DNA of 64,000 nucleotides from NCBI RefSeq assembly GCF_014652455.1, contig NZ_BMYV01000001.1:1054001-1118000 (forward strand), given 5' to 3'. The stretch is from Litorimonas cladophorae. Its GTDB lineage: Bacteria > Pseudomonadota > Alphaproteobacteria > Caulobacterales > Maricaulaceae. This document shows, in pieces, positions 42,737 through 51,992 of this stretch (position 1 is the first letter of the stretch; each line of letters starts with the position of its first letter). Made by a program: the position numbers and the translations under genes. The notes below the pieces were generated by a model. It was not told where the DNA came from and did no database searches. It was given only the letters and a program-made list of their open reading frames with translations.

Positions 42737-44887
42737 TTAAAAACGGTAGGCTGCGCGGGCGACAACGCTGCGGGACTCGCCAGGAAAACAATCACCACGC
42801 GTCAAACAGGTGCCGAAGTAATTTTCATTGAGAAGGTTTCGGGCGTTAAGCGTCAGACTGATTTTTTCAAAATCATAGCCAATAAGACCATCAACCAATG
42901 TCGCACCATTCGTCTCAACTAGAATAGGCGTCGGCGCAAAACTATTGGCGGCAAGGAACGCTTCGCCTTCGCTCTCGTTGCCACCGAAGTAACGAACACC
43001 CGCGCCTAGACGGATACCTTTTAGCGCTCCGGATGAAGCGTTCCACCCAACCCAAGCGGCCGCTTGTGTTTCTGGAATTGATGAGAACTTAAGACCATTC
43101 GGATCTTCTGTGTCCAGCGTACTGAAACTACCCCGAACATCAAAGTCCCCAAGGAACGCCCGGCCCTCAAATTCGAAACCCTGAACGTTCGAAACGCCCT
43201 CTTGTTGAGATGCTGCATTCGGGAGACCTGCGGGGTTTGCGAGATTGCTTTGCTCGATATCGAAGTAAGCTGCTGTGAAGTAGATTGGCAGATCAGGCGC
43301 TTTGTATTTCAGGCCAACTTCAAACTGCTCGCCCTCTTGCGGCTCAAGAGCATCACCCGTCACACCGTCATTACCAATGACAGGCTCAAATGACTCAGCA
43401 TAATTGACATACGGGTTAAGACCGAACTTTGTTTTGTAAAGCGCCCCAAAACTTAGCGAGACGGCATTGTCGTTTTGGGTGGTCGTCCCGTCGTTGTTTT
43501 TCAGGTCATCGAAACGAATTCCTGCTGTCAGCTCTAAGTCACCGACACTGATGTAATCGTTCAAGTAAAAACCAGTGAATTCGATATCACTAGAAGTAGC
43601 CCCTCTTGCGGCATCAAAAATCGTATCTGTTGGGATTTCAGAACCGTCGTAAACAGGGTTGAAGAGATTAAAGGTCGTGGGCAATGCGTAAAGATATGAG
43701 GCGGCTTGGTCAGTGCTAACGTCTTGTCGATTTATTCCGCCAAGAACCTCATGCTGTAACGCGCCTGTCTCAAATTTCGCCCTCATGCGAGTATCAATCG
43801 CGAACTGGGTGGAGGATGCTGGCGCATCATACCAAGAGCGCGCCGCCGCATCACCATTGGATAAAACGCGAGGGTTTCCCGCTCCTAAGAACGCAACCCA
43901 TGTTTGTTTATAGTCAGCAGAGTTATCTCGTGCGCGCGCAGTTGCCTCGAATGTCAGGCTCTCGTTGATTTTATGTTCGACGAAGAGCGTCGCGGAGACG
44001 CTCTCTGTATCGTAGGTGTTGAAGTTGGGGTCACCCACATAGAGACTTTCGCCGACGGAATCAGTGGGGGCATTCGCACACACATTGGTTTCACTAATTG
44101 AGACATCGCCAGACTGGCATCCCGTTACAGAAAGAGGAAGAAACTGATGCGCTGTGTCGCTTTCGCGGTTTGTATAATTCACCAACGCGGTAATGCGCGA
44201 GCGTTCACTCTCGAATGTGACGGATGGCGCAAAAATTATCGCATCATCATTCACAAAATCGACCTGAGTACCGCCATCTCTATAGACGCCAACTAAACGC
44301 CCCGTAATGGACCCGTCGCCTGACAAATCGACGCCGTAATCACCTGCCAATTGGTAGCGGTCATTCGTCCCAATATCGAAAACGACCTCGCCGCCAAGAG
44401 CCTCTTTAGACGCGCGCTTCGATACCGTGTTTAATATGCCGCCGGGGGAACCTGAGCCATACAGAACAGATGCTGGCCCCTTTAGAACTTCGACTTGCTC
44501 CAACGTATAAACATCAGAACGCGCATTATTGTAAAACCCAAAGAGGACTTGCACGTTATCAAGATACTCTGGGACATCTAGCCCACGGACACGCGGGAAG
44601 TCGCCGCGTGTTGAAAAACCAAATGTGTCGCCAACAACCCCAGCGGTATACCCAAGCGTATCGTCGAGCGTTAGCGCGCCAATATCGATGAAGTCCTCAT
44701 CCGTAATAACACTGACAGAGCGCGCCGTTTCCAAAATAGGTATCTCTGATTTGACCGCACCGAAGGTTGAAACCTGCCCCGTTACGACAATGACGTCTTC
44801 ATCTGTATCTTGGGCAAATGCTGACGTTGGCAGACCACACGTTGTGGCGAGTGCCGTCCCTAATAGTACTGCGCATTTGGAGTTCAT
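42737..44887 (-). CDS. TonB-dependent siderophore receptor
   Basis: A 716-residue outer-membrane receptor. The ATG at 44887 gives a normal signal peptide (MNSKCAVLLGTALATTCG, cleavage after AFAQ); the frame extends 16 codons more without improving it. Plug motifs include DVIVVTGQ near the TonB box, ARSVSVITDEDF, and VEVLKGPASVLYGSGSPGGILN, typical of FhuA/FpvA-type siderophore receptors; the last strand ends ARAAYRF. Likely substrate is a ferric hydroxamate or other siderophore. Two Fur-like sites lie upstream. It heads an operon with two inner-membrane proteins. Confidence 0.92.
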   Translation of the reverse strand: MNSKCAVLLGTALATTCGLPTSAFAQDTDEDVIVVTGQVSTFGAVKSEIPILETARSVSVITDEDFIDIGALTLDDTLGYTAGVVGDTFGFSTRGDFPRVRGLDVPEYLDNVQVLFGFYNNARSDVYTLEQVEVLKGPASVLYGSGSPGGILNTVSKRASKEALGGEVVFDIGTNDRYQLAGDYGVDLSGDGSITGRLVGVYRDGGTQVDFVNDDAIIFAPSVTFESERSRITALVNYTNRESDTAHQFLPLSVTGCQSGDVSISETNVCANAPTDSVGESLYVGDPNFNTYDTESVSATLFVEHKINESLTFEATARARDNSADYKQTWVAFLGAGNPRVLSNGDAAARSWYDAPASSTQFAIDTRMRAKFETGALQHEVLGGINRQDVSTDQAASYLYALPTTFNLFNPVYDGSEIPTDTIFDAARGATSSDIEFTGFYLNDYISVGDLELTAGIRFDDLKNNDGTTTQNDNAVSLSFGALYKTKFGLNPYVNYAESFEPVIGNDGVTGDALEPQEGEQFEVGLKYKAPDLPIYFTAAYFDIEQSNLANPAGLPNAASQQEGVSNVQGFEFEGRAFLGDFDVRGSFSTLDTEDPNGLKFSSIPETQAAAWVGWNASSGALKGIRLGAGVRYFGGNESEGEAFLAANSFAPTPILVETNGATLVDGLIGYDFEKISLTLNARNLLNENYFGTCLTRGDCFPGESRSVVARAAYRF

Positions 44888-44918
44888 CGTCTCATCCTTA
44901 TCAACATAGTTTCTGCAG

Positions 44919-44935
44919 TTGCGAATTACTTGCAA
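44919..44935. promoter_or_regulatory. Candidate Fur-type site 1
   Basis: TTGCGAATTACTTGCAA is an imperfect inverted repeat 32 bp upstream of the receptor start. It shares GAATxACTxGCAA with a second site 43 bp away and resembles alphaproteobacterial iron-regulator boxes. Confidence 0.45.
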
Positions 44936-44961
44936 CTAGTGTTAGGCGGTCATTAGTGTAA

Positions 44962-44978
44962 ATAAGAATGACTCGCAA
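44962..44978. promoter_or_regulatory. Candidate Fur-type site 2
   Basis: ATAAGAATGACTCGCAA aligns with site 1 over its right two-thirds. It lies just upstream of the divergent gene at 44997, so both genes may answer to iron. Confidence 0.4.
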
Positions 44979-44996
44979 GTGCAAAAAGGGAAAAAG

Positions 44997-45530
44997 ATGT
45001 CACCATTCATTGAAAATATGTCGATTACTGACTTGGGGTTTGGAGGCGGGTTTTCCCTATGGGGCTTTAGAGCCATCGCATCTGGACGGGGTCATTGCTG
45101 CAAACTCAAACACGGTTTTGAGCGAGCTTTCGTAGCAAACAACAAAGCCGTTAGGCAGGCAGAAGGCTCAACAGTTGGAAAGCGTGCCCTGTCAGCCTTG
45201 ATGACCTTTTGCCATCAAATGGGAAATACTGGGAGACGAACGATCAAAATATCCGAGTCAGGAACTATGCGCATCACGCGCCATGAACTGAGCATCATAG
45301 CCGCCCTCGCCCATGCTCAAGCTGGGAACAAAGAGAAATGCCAATCAATCCTGCCGTGGCTTTTGGGAACAGCCAACACGCGCTCAACTTATCAAGCTGC
45401 ACAAGTCTATGGCGTTATTTGCGCTGACGCAGGTATCTACATCAACGCTCCGAGACTGAGACTATCACAGCCTGTCAGTTCTTCAGTCCGGCAATCAGAA
45501 AACATCCAGTTAACCCGACTTCTTCATTAG
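44997..45530 (+). CDS. Hypothetical protein divergent from siderophore receptor
   Basis: A 177-residue soluble protein with no signal peptide. The ATG at 44997 has AAGGG about six bases upstream. It has a helical N-terminal region (FSLWGFRAIASGR, AFVANNKAVRQ), a central segment TIKISESGTMRITRHELSIIAALAHAQ and several cysteines (two adjacent near residue 34). The layout recalls DUF6628-like proteins of sphingomonads, which is tentative. Its position, back to back with an iron-receptor gene and sharing the control region, suggests iron-linked expression. Confidence 0.6.
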   Translation: MSPFIENMSITDLGFGGGFSLWGFRAIASGRGHCCKLKHGFERAFVANNKAVRQAEGSTVGKRALSALMTFCHQMGNTGRRTIKISESGTMRITRHELSIIAALAHAQAGNKEKCQSILPWLLGTANTRSTYQAAQVYGVICADAGIYINAPRLRLSQPVSSSVRQSENIQLTRLLH

Positions 45531-45745
45531 CTTTCGACACGACTGAACACGATTCAGAGCCTGTAAATTTCCTCTGACCTTCGGCCTTACATAAAAACGG
45601 GATATCTAAGAAAACCGAGCTCCTTTGCACTTTGTGCAAACCGAAAAATTAAAGAAAGAATATTAGTGTGCACACTCAAACATGCCTGTGCATACCTAAA
45701 ACAATGTGCAGACAATGGCTTAAGCCATTAGCATTACTAGGAAAA
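45531..45745. other. Gene-free chromosomal flank with palindromes
   Basis: No coding frame is visible. Three inverted repeats occur: TTTGCAC-TTT-GTGCAAA (45626-45642), AGTGTGCACACT (45665-45676) and AATGGCTTAAGCCATT (45714-45729). TGTGCA or its close forms recur four times between 45636 and 45710. Before the island arrived this was the sequence immediately downstream of the tRNA-Leu gene, so one of the stems may be its transcript end. Confidence 0.45.
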
Positions 45746-45764
45746 TGGTGCGGCCGAGAAGACT
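45746..45764. repeat. Attachment-site copy distal to the tRNA
   Basis: TGGTGCGGCCGAGAAGACT, identical to the last 19 bases of the tRNA-Leu gene including CCA (on the opposite strand). Flanking bases differ from the tRNA beyond this point. Confidence 0.88.
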
Positions 45765-45925
45765 GAAATCTCTTCATTATTTTCAATGAATACAATGACT
45801 TATGGCCATGCGCAAGGCATTTGTTATGCAATGTGGGAATGAAATGTGTAGCAGTGGATAGGATGTAAATAACTTAAGAGTAGGCTTCAACCCATCACCA
45901 GCGCTCCCATTAGGATACGCTCGGG

Positions 45926-47797
45926 TTAACTAGCAACAACGCCTGCTGCAGCCAACATATCGAATAGCGGTTTAGTATTTGACCGGACACTGGAAGTCGT
46001 AGTAATAAACAATCGTTCGCGCGCCCTTGATACGGCGACGAAAAAAGCGAGCCTTTCCTCTTCCATATTTGCTTTATAGAAAAACGAGCTATCCTGTAAC
46101 TCCAAGAAAATTATCGTATGAGCCTCTAGGCCCTTACTTTTATGAACGGTCATCAGGCGAACTTGGTTTTTACCCCTATACTCATTTATCACATCTATCC
46201 ATGAAACAGGTTTCTGGCCGCATTCAGTTAGGTACTCACTTATGGCTAGCTTAATTTCTCGATATCTTTCAAGGTTTGCGTACTCGCTCGACATACGACG
46301 AACGTTATCCTCTCCAAAACATTCGACTAAGTTTTCCAAAACCTCACTAAAATCGACTTCCCTAGGCAATTTACCAGCGACAAAGCCCTTAAAGAGTTTT
46401 ACCGAGGATCTCACGGACTGTTCAATTTGGTAATCTGTCGCTTCCCTGCCCATACGCAATCCCATTGGAACACCAATAAGGTTTAGTACTCGCTGATAAG
46501 GAGAGTCGTCTCGGTCGCCCACCGCCATCTGAGTTAATGCACCTACAAGCTCTGCAAGAGGTTCACTCATAAAGTCTTGAATGGATATACCGTTGAAAGT
46601 GCGCGCTTCGTTCCTGAGAGTTAATCCAGATTTCTCAAATTCTTCTTTAAGGTCAGGTTCAAATTCGTTGGCTTTTTGCCTTACGAGCAATATGAAGTCA
46701 TTCTGATTTAACGGGTTTTGACCTTCTTGAGTTTGCTTGGCGATAAATGTTGCCAATGATTTGGACTGCGTCTCCTTATTGTCAAAATTGATTATACTAT
46801 CCGTTATTTCGGGTAGGTCGTCAGACACACGCGCACATGTCACTTCCATTGCCGTTGGTTCAATTATACGGGCCATCGAGTTGATGATCGCAACTATTCT
46901 CCTATTTGAACGAAAATTAGTTGTCAGCGGAATTGACTGTGCGGCGAAGTCTTTAATGAATTCTTGGAAGCGATATGGCGTTGCGCCCGCAAAAACCATA
47001 ATCATCTGTTTTATGTCGCCAACAGCTGTAAGGTTGGACGTAGAACCACAAAATGCTTCTTTTAAAAGTGCATATTGTAATGGCGTAGTATCCTGGAATT
47101 CGTCCAAGAATACATTTGAATAGGTTTGTTGCAAAGCTGCTTTGATAGACGGATTATGATGGATGATTGTGGCCGCAAGAGTTGAAATCATTCCAAAAGT
47201 TAATTTGGAAGGATTAGAATCCATACAACTCGTCCACCACTGAATTGATGCGGCTTGTGCGCCATTTTCTGGTTCGGGTCGTACTAATGGCAAAGTCCCA
47301 CAGGCACGGCCAAACTTAGCATGTAAATTTTTAATTTGTTCCCCGTTAAACCGTTCCTCACTAAAGGGCGGGTCTAGACTTAAATGATTGCCAAAATCTG
47401 ACCAATCTCTCCAACTTGGAAACATTATCTGATAGTCACGAGAAGGTCTGCACCATTCAGGCAGACTTCCGCCAAATCGATCTACTATGCCTTTAGCAAA
47501 TGCATCAAAAGTTTTACTGTCAAGCCTATCGCTCAAACCTTCACCAACACGCTTCTCAACTCGTTCTTTCAAATTTGTAGCGGCATCTCTTTTAAAGCAA
47601 ATAGCCAGTATTTTACGAGGCGAGACGCAAGTATTTGTCTCCAATAAGAACGATGCACGTTGAGCTAATAGTTCAGTTTTACCGGCTCCCGGCCCTGCAA
47701 GTATTGCTGCATTCATTTGCCCTTTTACAGCATTCATAGTGGCTGCATCTAGCTGCATTCCGTCCGCAGGGGTCCATTCCTCGCCCGCCGTTATCAT
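45926..47797 (-). CDS. UvrD/Rep-type superfamily 1 helicase (GajB-like)
   Basis: A 623-residue helicase. Walker A is LAGPGAGKTELLAQR (about 36-50), Walker B VFLDEFQDT, followed by the LTTNFRS motif and, near the C-terminus, VRLMTVHKSKGLEAH and FFVAVSRARERLFI. It overlaps the OLD nuclease gene by 4 bp (ATGA). In Gabija systems a UvrD-like GajB works with the OLD nuclease GajA; class 2 OLD nucleases in general are linked to such helicases. This one is longer than Bacillus GajB (about 494), with the extra length in the 2A/2B regions. It is last in the defence operon. Confidence 0.85.
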   Translation of the reverse strand: MITAGEEWTPADGMQLDAATMNAVKGQMNAAILAGPGAGKTELLAQRASFLLETNTCVSPRKILAICFKRDAATNLKERVEKRVGEGLSDRLDSKTFDAFAKGIVDRFGGSLPEWCRPSRDYQIMFPSWRDWSDFGNHLSLDPPFSEERFNGEQIKNLHAKFGRACGTLPLVRPEPENGAQAASIQWWTSCMDSNPSKLTFGMISTLAATIIHHNPSIKAALQQTYSNVFLDEFQDTTPLQYALLKEAFCGSTSNLTAVGDIKQMIMVFAGATPYRFQEFIKDFAAQSIPLTTNFRSNRRIVAIINSMARIIEPTAMEVTCARVSDDLPEITDSIINFDNKETQSKSLATFIAKQTQEGQNPLNQNDFILLVRQKANEFEPDLKEEFEKSGLTLRNEARTFNGISIQDFMSEPLAELVGALTQMAVGDRDDSPYQRVLNLIGVPMGLRMGREATDYQIEQSVRSSVKLFKGFVAGKLPREVDFSEVLENLVECFGEDNVRRMSSEYANLERYREIKLAISEYLTECGQKPVSWIDVINEYRGKNQVRLMTVHKSKGLEAHTIIFLELQDSSFFYKANMEEERLAFFVAVSRARERLFITTTSSVRSNTKPLFDMLAAAGVVAS

Positions 47798-49839
47798 GAT
47801 TGATTGTCAACGACTAATGGCACGTCCAAAGCGATATTCAAAATTTGCGCGCAACGCTCGAATAAGGTCTTCAAGGGGGGCGGACATCCATCCTTGACTT
47901 GCTGATCGGTCAGAGTCGACAAAGCTTCGATATGCGCCACAGGTTTGCTGCCTTTTTTAAAAAGTGCGTCGTAGATGGCCAACTCTGTTGGTGTTGGAAC
48001 TAGGTTTGGGGGATATGCCTGCACCCCCTCTCCACTTTCGCCAAACACACTTTTGTCATAACCACCGGGAGGTAAAGGGGTTGGTAATGATGCAATGCCA
48101 CTGTAAGCACTAGGATAGGCGGACAGCATCATCATATCTAGGTCTAACGGCGAAGAAAAATAGACGTTGTTCTCTTGCAGCCAATTCCACCACGCTTCCG
48201 CTTCAGTTTTATTTTGGACAATCAAGTTCTTCCAAGCTTGAGCATCCGTTGGCTTCACAAAGGACGGGTGAGTTATGCCATTTTGCTCAAGTTGATCGAC
48301 AGCATACTTCAATCGATAATGCCCCGCTTGGTAACGGCCCAGATCATAATCAAGCAAGGTTACAAAAGGAGTTTGAAGGTCAAAAAGCAATTTCCAAAAA
48401 TGATTTACATGACGCCCTCCCAATGGGACGAATGAAACGAATGCAGGGTCAAGCTCTAAGTCTTTATGAAACGCCTTAGCGAGCTTAGGGATAACAATTT
48501 CTTCGGATCGCCCCTCTCCCAAAATCACCAATTTAGCAAAGTATAACTCTGGGTGGCTCTTCACTGCTTCATAAATAAACTTATTTGCAACATCGGTTGT
48601 GACGGGCAATTTTATAGGCTTAATGCACGAAACTTGTTTCTCTATATCCTGCCTTACATGCCTCACTTGGGTGGGCTCAACCCTCGCCAAAGCACTTGCC
48701 GAATGGGATGTTAAGATGCCCATGGCCTTATCATGAGAGGCTAAGCTCTTCATTAAATTTATCATTCTCGATAAGTAAAATGGCGCTAAGTGATTTTCAG
48801 GTTCCTCAAGAGCAATGATAGTGAACCATGGCCGAAGCATCGCAATCTCTTTGAACCCTGACTTTGGGCCTTTTTCCAGTGCGCTATCCATTTTCAGCAA
48901 AGTGGCGACTAACGCTATATAAAACAGCGAGGCCTGCCCCTCACTCAGTTCATCAATAGCGTGGTCTTTACCTGCTGGCCCCGGCCCTAAAGATAGAGTC
49001 AAGTCACGTAGTGCTTTTTGGATTTCCCTTGATAAAACCGTTAATTTAGCAGATTGTAAGTGTTTCCCATCAAACAATTGCGTCCAGTAATCTGACAACT
49101 GGTCTGTGACAGCTTTGATAGCAGGCATGGAGTCAAACAAACCTTGCAAATCCTTCCATTGGGTTTCCATCGGTTTCCTGCCACCTTCCCAGTCACCAAA
49201 CTTTTCGAGCCAATTCAAAAGTTCTTTCAGAGCGGTTCTTACGATCGCGGCACCATCGCGAGTTGCAGGTAAATATCTAAGTTGGATACGTTGTCTTTGA
49301 TTAGACGACATTGGAATCTTGGCTATGTCCTCCTCGCCAAACGGAACTGGGTCTAAGGTAGTTATCCAGTAAATTTTCTGTTCGATGTCATCTTCATCTA
49401 GCCCACAGGTCCACTTGGCCTCCAGCCTAATTCTAGCCTTAAGAGGCTCACCGACGCCCGCAGTTGACATTGCGTTGAATACATCCGGGATGGAATCTAA
49501 GTTACTTCCGTCTCCTAACAACTCTGGGAAAGCCAAAGTTACGTCAATCATGATCTCCTTTGAAGAAACATATGATAAGGTGGGCTGAGTGGCTTCGTCA
49601 GTTGGTTGCTCTACCGGAGCGACGCCCGCAATCTCCTTAGGCCCAAAATGGACATCTTCCCGTGTTAATCGCCTGTCATGAGAATTGGTGCCGAATAGCC
49701 GTTGCAAGGCCTTTATGATCGTCGTCTTACCTGCGCCGTTTGACCCTACGAAAACTGTTAGGTCTTTTTCAAAGGTACATTCTTCTGGGGTATTCCCAAA
49801 ACAACGAAAATTTCTCAGAGTTATACTCTCAATATGCAT
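47794..49839 (-). CDS. OLD-family ATP-dependent endonuclease (GajA-like)
   Basis: A 681-residue protein. The ATPase domain starts at once (MHIESITLRNFRCFG, Walker A VGSNGAGKTT), with the signature region LSEGQASLFYIAL and Walker B TIIALEEPENHL, then a switch histidine (LTSHS). The C-terminal TOPRIM nuclease has VILGEGRSEE and TLLDYDLGR. I prefer the ATG at 49839, which has GTGGA before it and opens the conserved domain; the frame continues to 49920. With the adjoining helicase it forms a Gabija-like pair. GajA is known to cut phage DNA when nucleotides are depleted; that mechanism is not shown here. Confidence 0.85.
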   Translation of the reverse strand: MHIESITLRNFRCFGNTPEECTFEKDLTVFVGSNGAGKTTIIKALQRLFGTNSHDRRLTREDVHFGPKEIAGVAPVEQPTDEATQPTLSYVSSKEIMIDVTLAFPELLGDGSNLDSIPDVFNAMSTAGVGEPLKARIRLEAKWTCGLDEDDIEQKIYWITTLDPVPFGEEDIAKIPMSSNQRQRIQLRYLPATRDGAAIVRTALKELLNWLEKFGDWEGGRKPMETQWKDLQGLFDSMPAIKAVTDQLSDYWTQLFDGKHLQSAKLTVLSREIQKALRDLTLSLGPGPAGKDHAIDELSEGQASLFYIALVATLLKMDSALEKGPKSGFKEIAMLRPWFTIIALEEPENHLAPFYLSRMINLMKSLASHDKAMGILTSHSASALARVEPTQVRHVRQDIEKQVSCIKPIKLPVTTDVANKFIYEAVKSHPELYFAKLVILGEGRSEEIVIPKLAKAFHKDLELDPAFVSFVPLGGRHVNHFWKLLFDLQTPFVTLLDYDLGRYQAGHYRLKYAVDQLEQNGITHPSFVKPTDAQAWKNLIVQNKTEAEAWWNWLQENNVYFSSPLDLDMMMLSAYPSAYSGIASLPTPLPPGGYDKSVFGESGEGVQAYPPNLVPTPTELAIYDALFKKGSKPVAHIEALSTLTDQQVKDGCPPPLKTLFERCAQILNIALDVPLVVDNQS

Positions 49840-50038
49840 ATTAGAATCCACGTTAACACAAAAGTCTGTCACCATTGAATCGACTATGCTTATGGTTGTA
49901 GATAGAGGTGCTGCCTCCATATTTCAATTAAGGGCAATAAACAATTTAGCCAATGGCCGCTTTGCACTAAACCGCCGAAAGACAACCTGTGTGTAAGCCT
50001 TGGTAGATTTTAAGTTTATTGAACCAAATAAGCAAAAG

Positions 50039-50806
50039 CTAACTTCGGGCAATAATCTTGCCGTGGGCGTAACTTTGCGCCTCTTTATACAGAATAATAT
50101 ATCCAGGAAGGTGAGTTGCCTGCCATCCAGCAGGCAACAACGCGATCAAGGCCTTCAAAGTATCGCTTACGCTCAAACCCGAAATATCAGTTGTCAAAAC
50201 TGTGGCTTCCAAGTCTGACACGTTTGGTTTCTTTCCTTCAAACCGTAAGAGGAAAGGCAGTTCGCTTTTTAAAAGTTTAACCGCTTCTTTTACTGTCAAC
50301 CCGGCTGAGAGCGGAGTGGCTACAAGGCCATTCAAACATATTGGATAAAGAACATTAAAATGGTCAGGTTTGTACTTGGTCGTGTCGCGCTGACGTCCTG
50401 GGTCGTTAGAACCAAATCCGCTATTGTTCCAAGGTGGCACTTTTCCATCGACCATGTAATGCTTAATCAGCATACTTTCCAGTTCCATTGCCGAGAACAC
50501 CAGAACTTGAACGGCTTTAAATGTCACGCGACCGCCTGTTAAGTTGCTGCGCGATAGAACAAGGTTAGCGTGGCGTAACAGGCGTCTTTGCAAACCAGCC
50601 TCATTATCAGTTTTGCCGATATAAACTAAATTGCCATCTAAAAAGAGCTGATAGACGCCCTGACCATTTGGGATTCCTGCAGTGATTTTTGGTGTCAATT
50701 CTGCTGTTTTCATTCCGTCGAGGCAGGTGATCAACTGCGCAATGAGCGCATCTGTCAATGCAAATTCAAATTGTCTGAAACCAGGCTGTTGAATCCCACC
50801 ACTCAT
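50039..50806 (-). CDS. GIY-YIG restriction endonuclease, Eco29kI-like
   Basis: A 255-residue endonuclease of the GIY-YIG superfamily. The core residues expected from Eco29kI are visible: Tyr52 (GVYQLF), Tyr62 (LVYIGKT), Arg75 and His79 (RRLLRH), Glu110 (MELES) and Asn127 (PWNNSGFG), followed by the NDPGRQRD motif of the family. R.Eco29kI cuts CCGC^GG; whether this enzyme shares that target is not known. The extra 80 C-terminal residues are not part of the core. The ATG comes one base after the methyltransferase stop, so both are made together. The family match is by motif reading. Confidence 0.85.
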   Translation of the reverse strand: MSGGIQQPGFRQFEFALTDALIAQLITCLDGMKTAELTPKITAGIPNGQGVYQLFLDGNLVYIGKTDNEAGLQRRLLRHANLVLSRSNLTGGRVTFKAVQVLVFSAMELESMLIKHYMVDGKVPPWNNSGFGSNDPGRQRDTTKYKPDHFNVLYPICLNGLVATPLSAGLTVKEAVKLLKSELPFLLRFEGKKPNVSDLEATVLTTDISGLSVSDTLKALIALLPAGWQATHLPGYIILYKEAQSYAHGKIIARS

Positions 50807-50807
50807 T

Positions 50808-51992
50808 TTAGGTATTTGCCTCAGCTAATGCAGTGCTGACGCTTGAAGTCACAGCCGCGCCCAATTTAACAGGGACTGCGTTGCCGAGTTGGCGCATAGC
50901 CTCCGACCATGTTCCAGAGATTTCAAAATTGTCAGGAAAGGTTTGCAAACGTGCACTTTCACGAACAGTAAAATAACGAACCTTACCATTTGCATACCTA
51001 AGCATATTCTCACCACCAGGAACGCCGTGAACTCCCGCCTTAAGAGCCTTGGCAGGTAAGTCGAGCGGTGAGCCAGTATGGCCAGGATAACTGCGAGCGC
51101 CTTTTTGTAGCTTATGGTTCAAGATACTGGAGTGCGCTTTCTGTGTTGGATTAGGCAAATCATTCAAAGCCTCTCTGACAGTTTGCCAAGCGGCTAAAGA
51201 ATTGGGTTCGAGGTCACGCTCACGCATACGCTCTACTGACTTAGAAATTTGAGGGGACAGTGCGAGCTGTCCCTTAGCAAGGCCGTGTCGCTCTTCATAT
51301 GCACCGCTCGCAATATCAACCAATAACGCATGCTTACTGTGTGTCGCGTGAGGGAAGTGCCAATTTATTCCTAGGTCGGCTCTGAACCCCACAAAGAAAA
51401 CCCTGTGTCTTTGCTGCGGCACACCATAGTCGGCTGCGTTTAATACTTGTGTCACAACGCGGTAATCATCGGCATTATCAGAATGACCCGTATGGTGGCT
51501 TTGAAGCCTGGCAAGATGCTCCGCCCAATCTTCACCCTCTTTGGCAGTCAGTTGCGGATGACGCATCTGGAGTGTGATGTATTCAAAATAGGGCTGAAAT
51601 GATTCACGTGTTAGACCTCTGACATTCTCAAAAATAAATGCCTTAGGTCTCGTCTGCCGTACTGCCCGCACTGCCTCTGGAAACATATCACGGTTATCAG
51701 CGTGCGCTTGGTGTTTTCCCCCCATCGAAAATGGCTGACAAGGCGGCCCTCCTGTAACGAGGTCAACATTACCTTCAAACTCGCTAAAATCTTCTTCCCT
51801 AACATCACGGCCAATCTTTTTGGGCCAAGCTTTCAGCGTTCCATCTGCACCGTCACGATTGAGAGCGATTGTATTGCGACAATCTTTATTCCACTCGACG
51901 ACTGCGACAGGGTCAACGCCCGACTGTTTAGCCCCAAGGCCAAGTCCAGCAGCGCCAGCAAAAAGCTCAATTGATGTAAGGCGATTGGCCAT
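50808..51992 (-). CDS. DNA cytosine-5 methyltransferase
   Basis: A 394-residue type II modification enzyme. Motif I is ELFAGAAGLGLG (residues about 9-20), motif IV GGPPCQPFS with the catalytic cysteine, motif VI FENVRGL, motif VIII QRHRVFFVGF, and motifs IX-X LQTFPDNF and QLGNAVPVKL. It protects host DNA from the endonuclease that follows immediately. Upstream, 460 bp without a gene hold a set of GGTGTCAC repeats which may regulate it. No controller (C) protein gene is seen. Confidence 0.93.
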   Translation of the reverse strand: MANRLTSIELFAGAAGLGLGAKQSGVDPVAVVEWNKDCRNTIALNRDGADGTLKAWPKKIGRDVREEDFSEFEGNVDLVTGGPPCQPFSMGGKHQAHADNRDMFPEAVRAVRQTRPKAFIFENVRGLTRESFQPYFEYITLQMRHPQLTAKEGEDWAEHLARLQSHHTGHSDNADDYRVVTQVLNAADYGVPQQRHRVFFVGFRADLGINWHFPHATHSKHALLVDIASGAYEERHGLAKGQLALSPQISKSVERMRERDLEPNSLAAWQTVREALNDLPNPTQKAHSSILNHKLQKGARSYPGHTGSPLDLPAKALKAGVHGVPGGENMLRYANGKVRYFTVRESARLQTFPDNFEISGTWSEAMRQLGNAVPVKLGAAVTSSVSTALAEANT

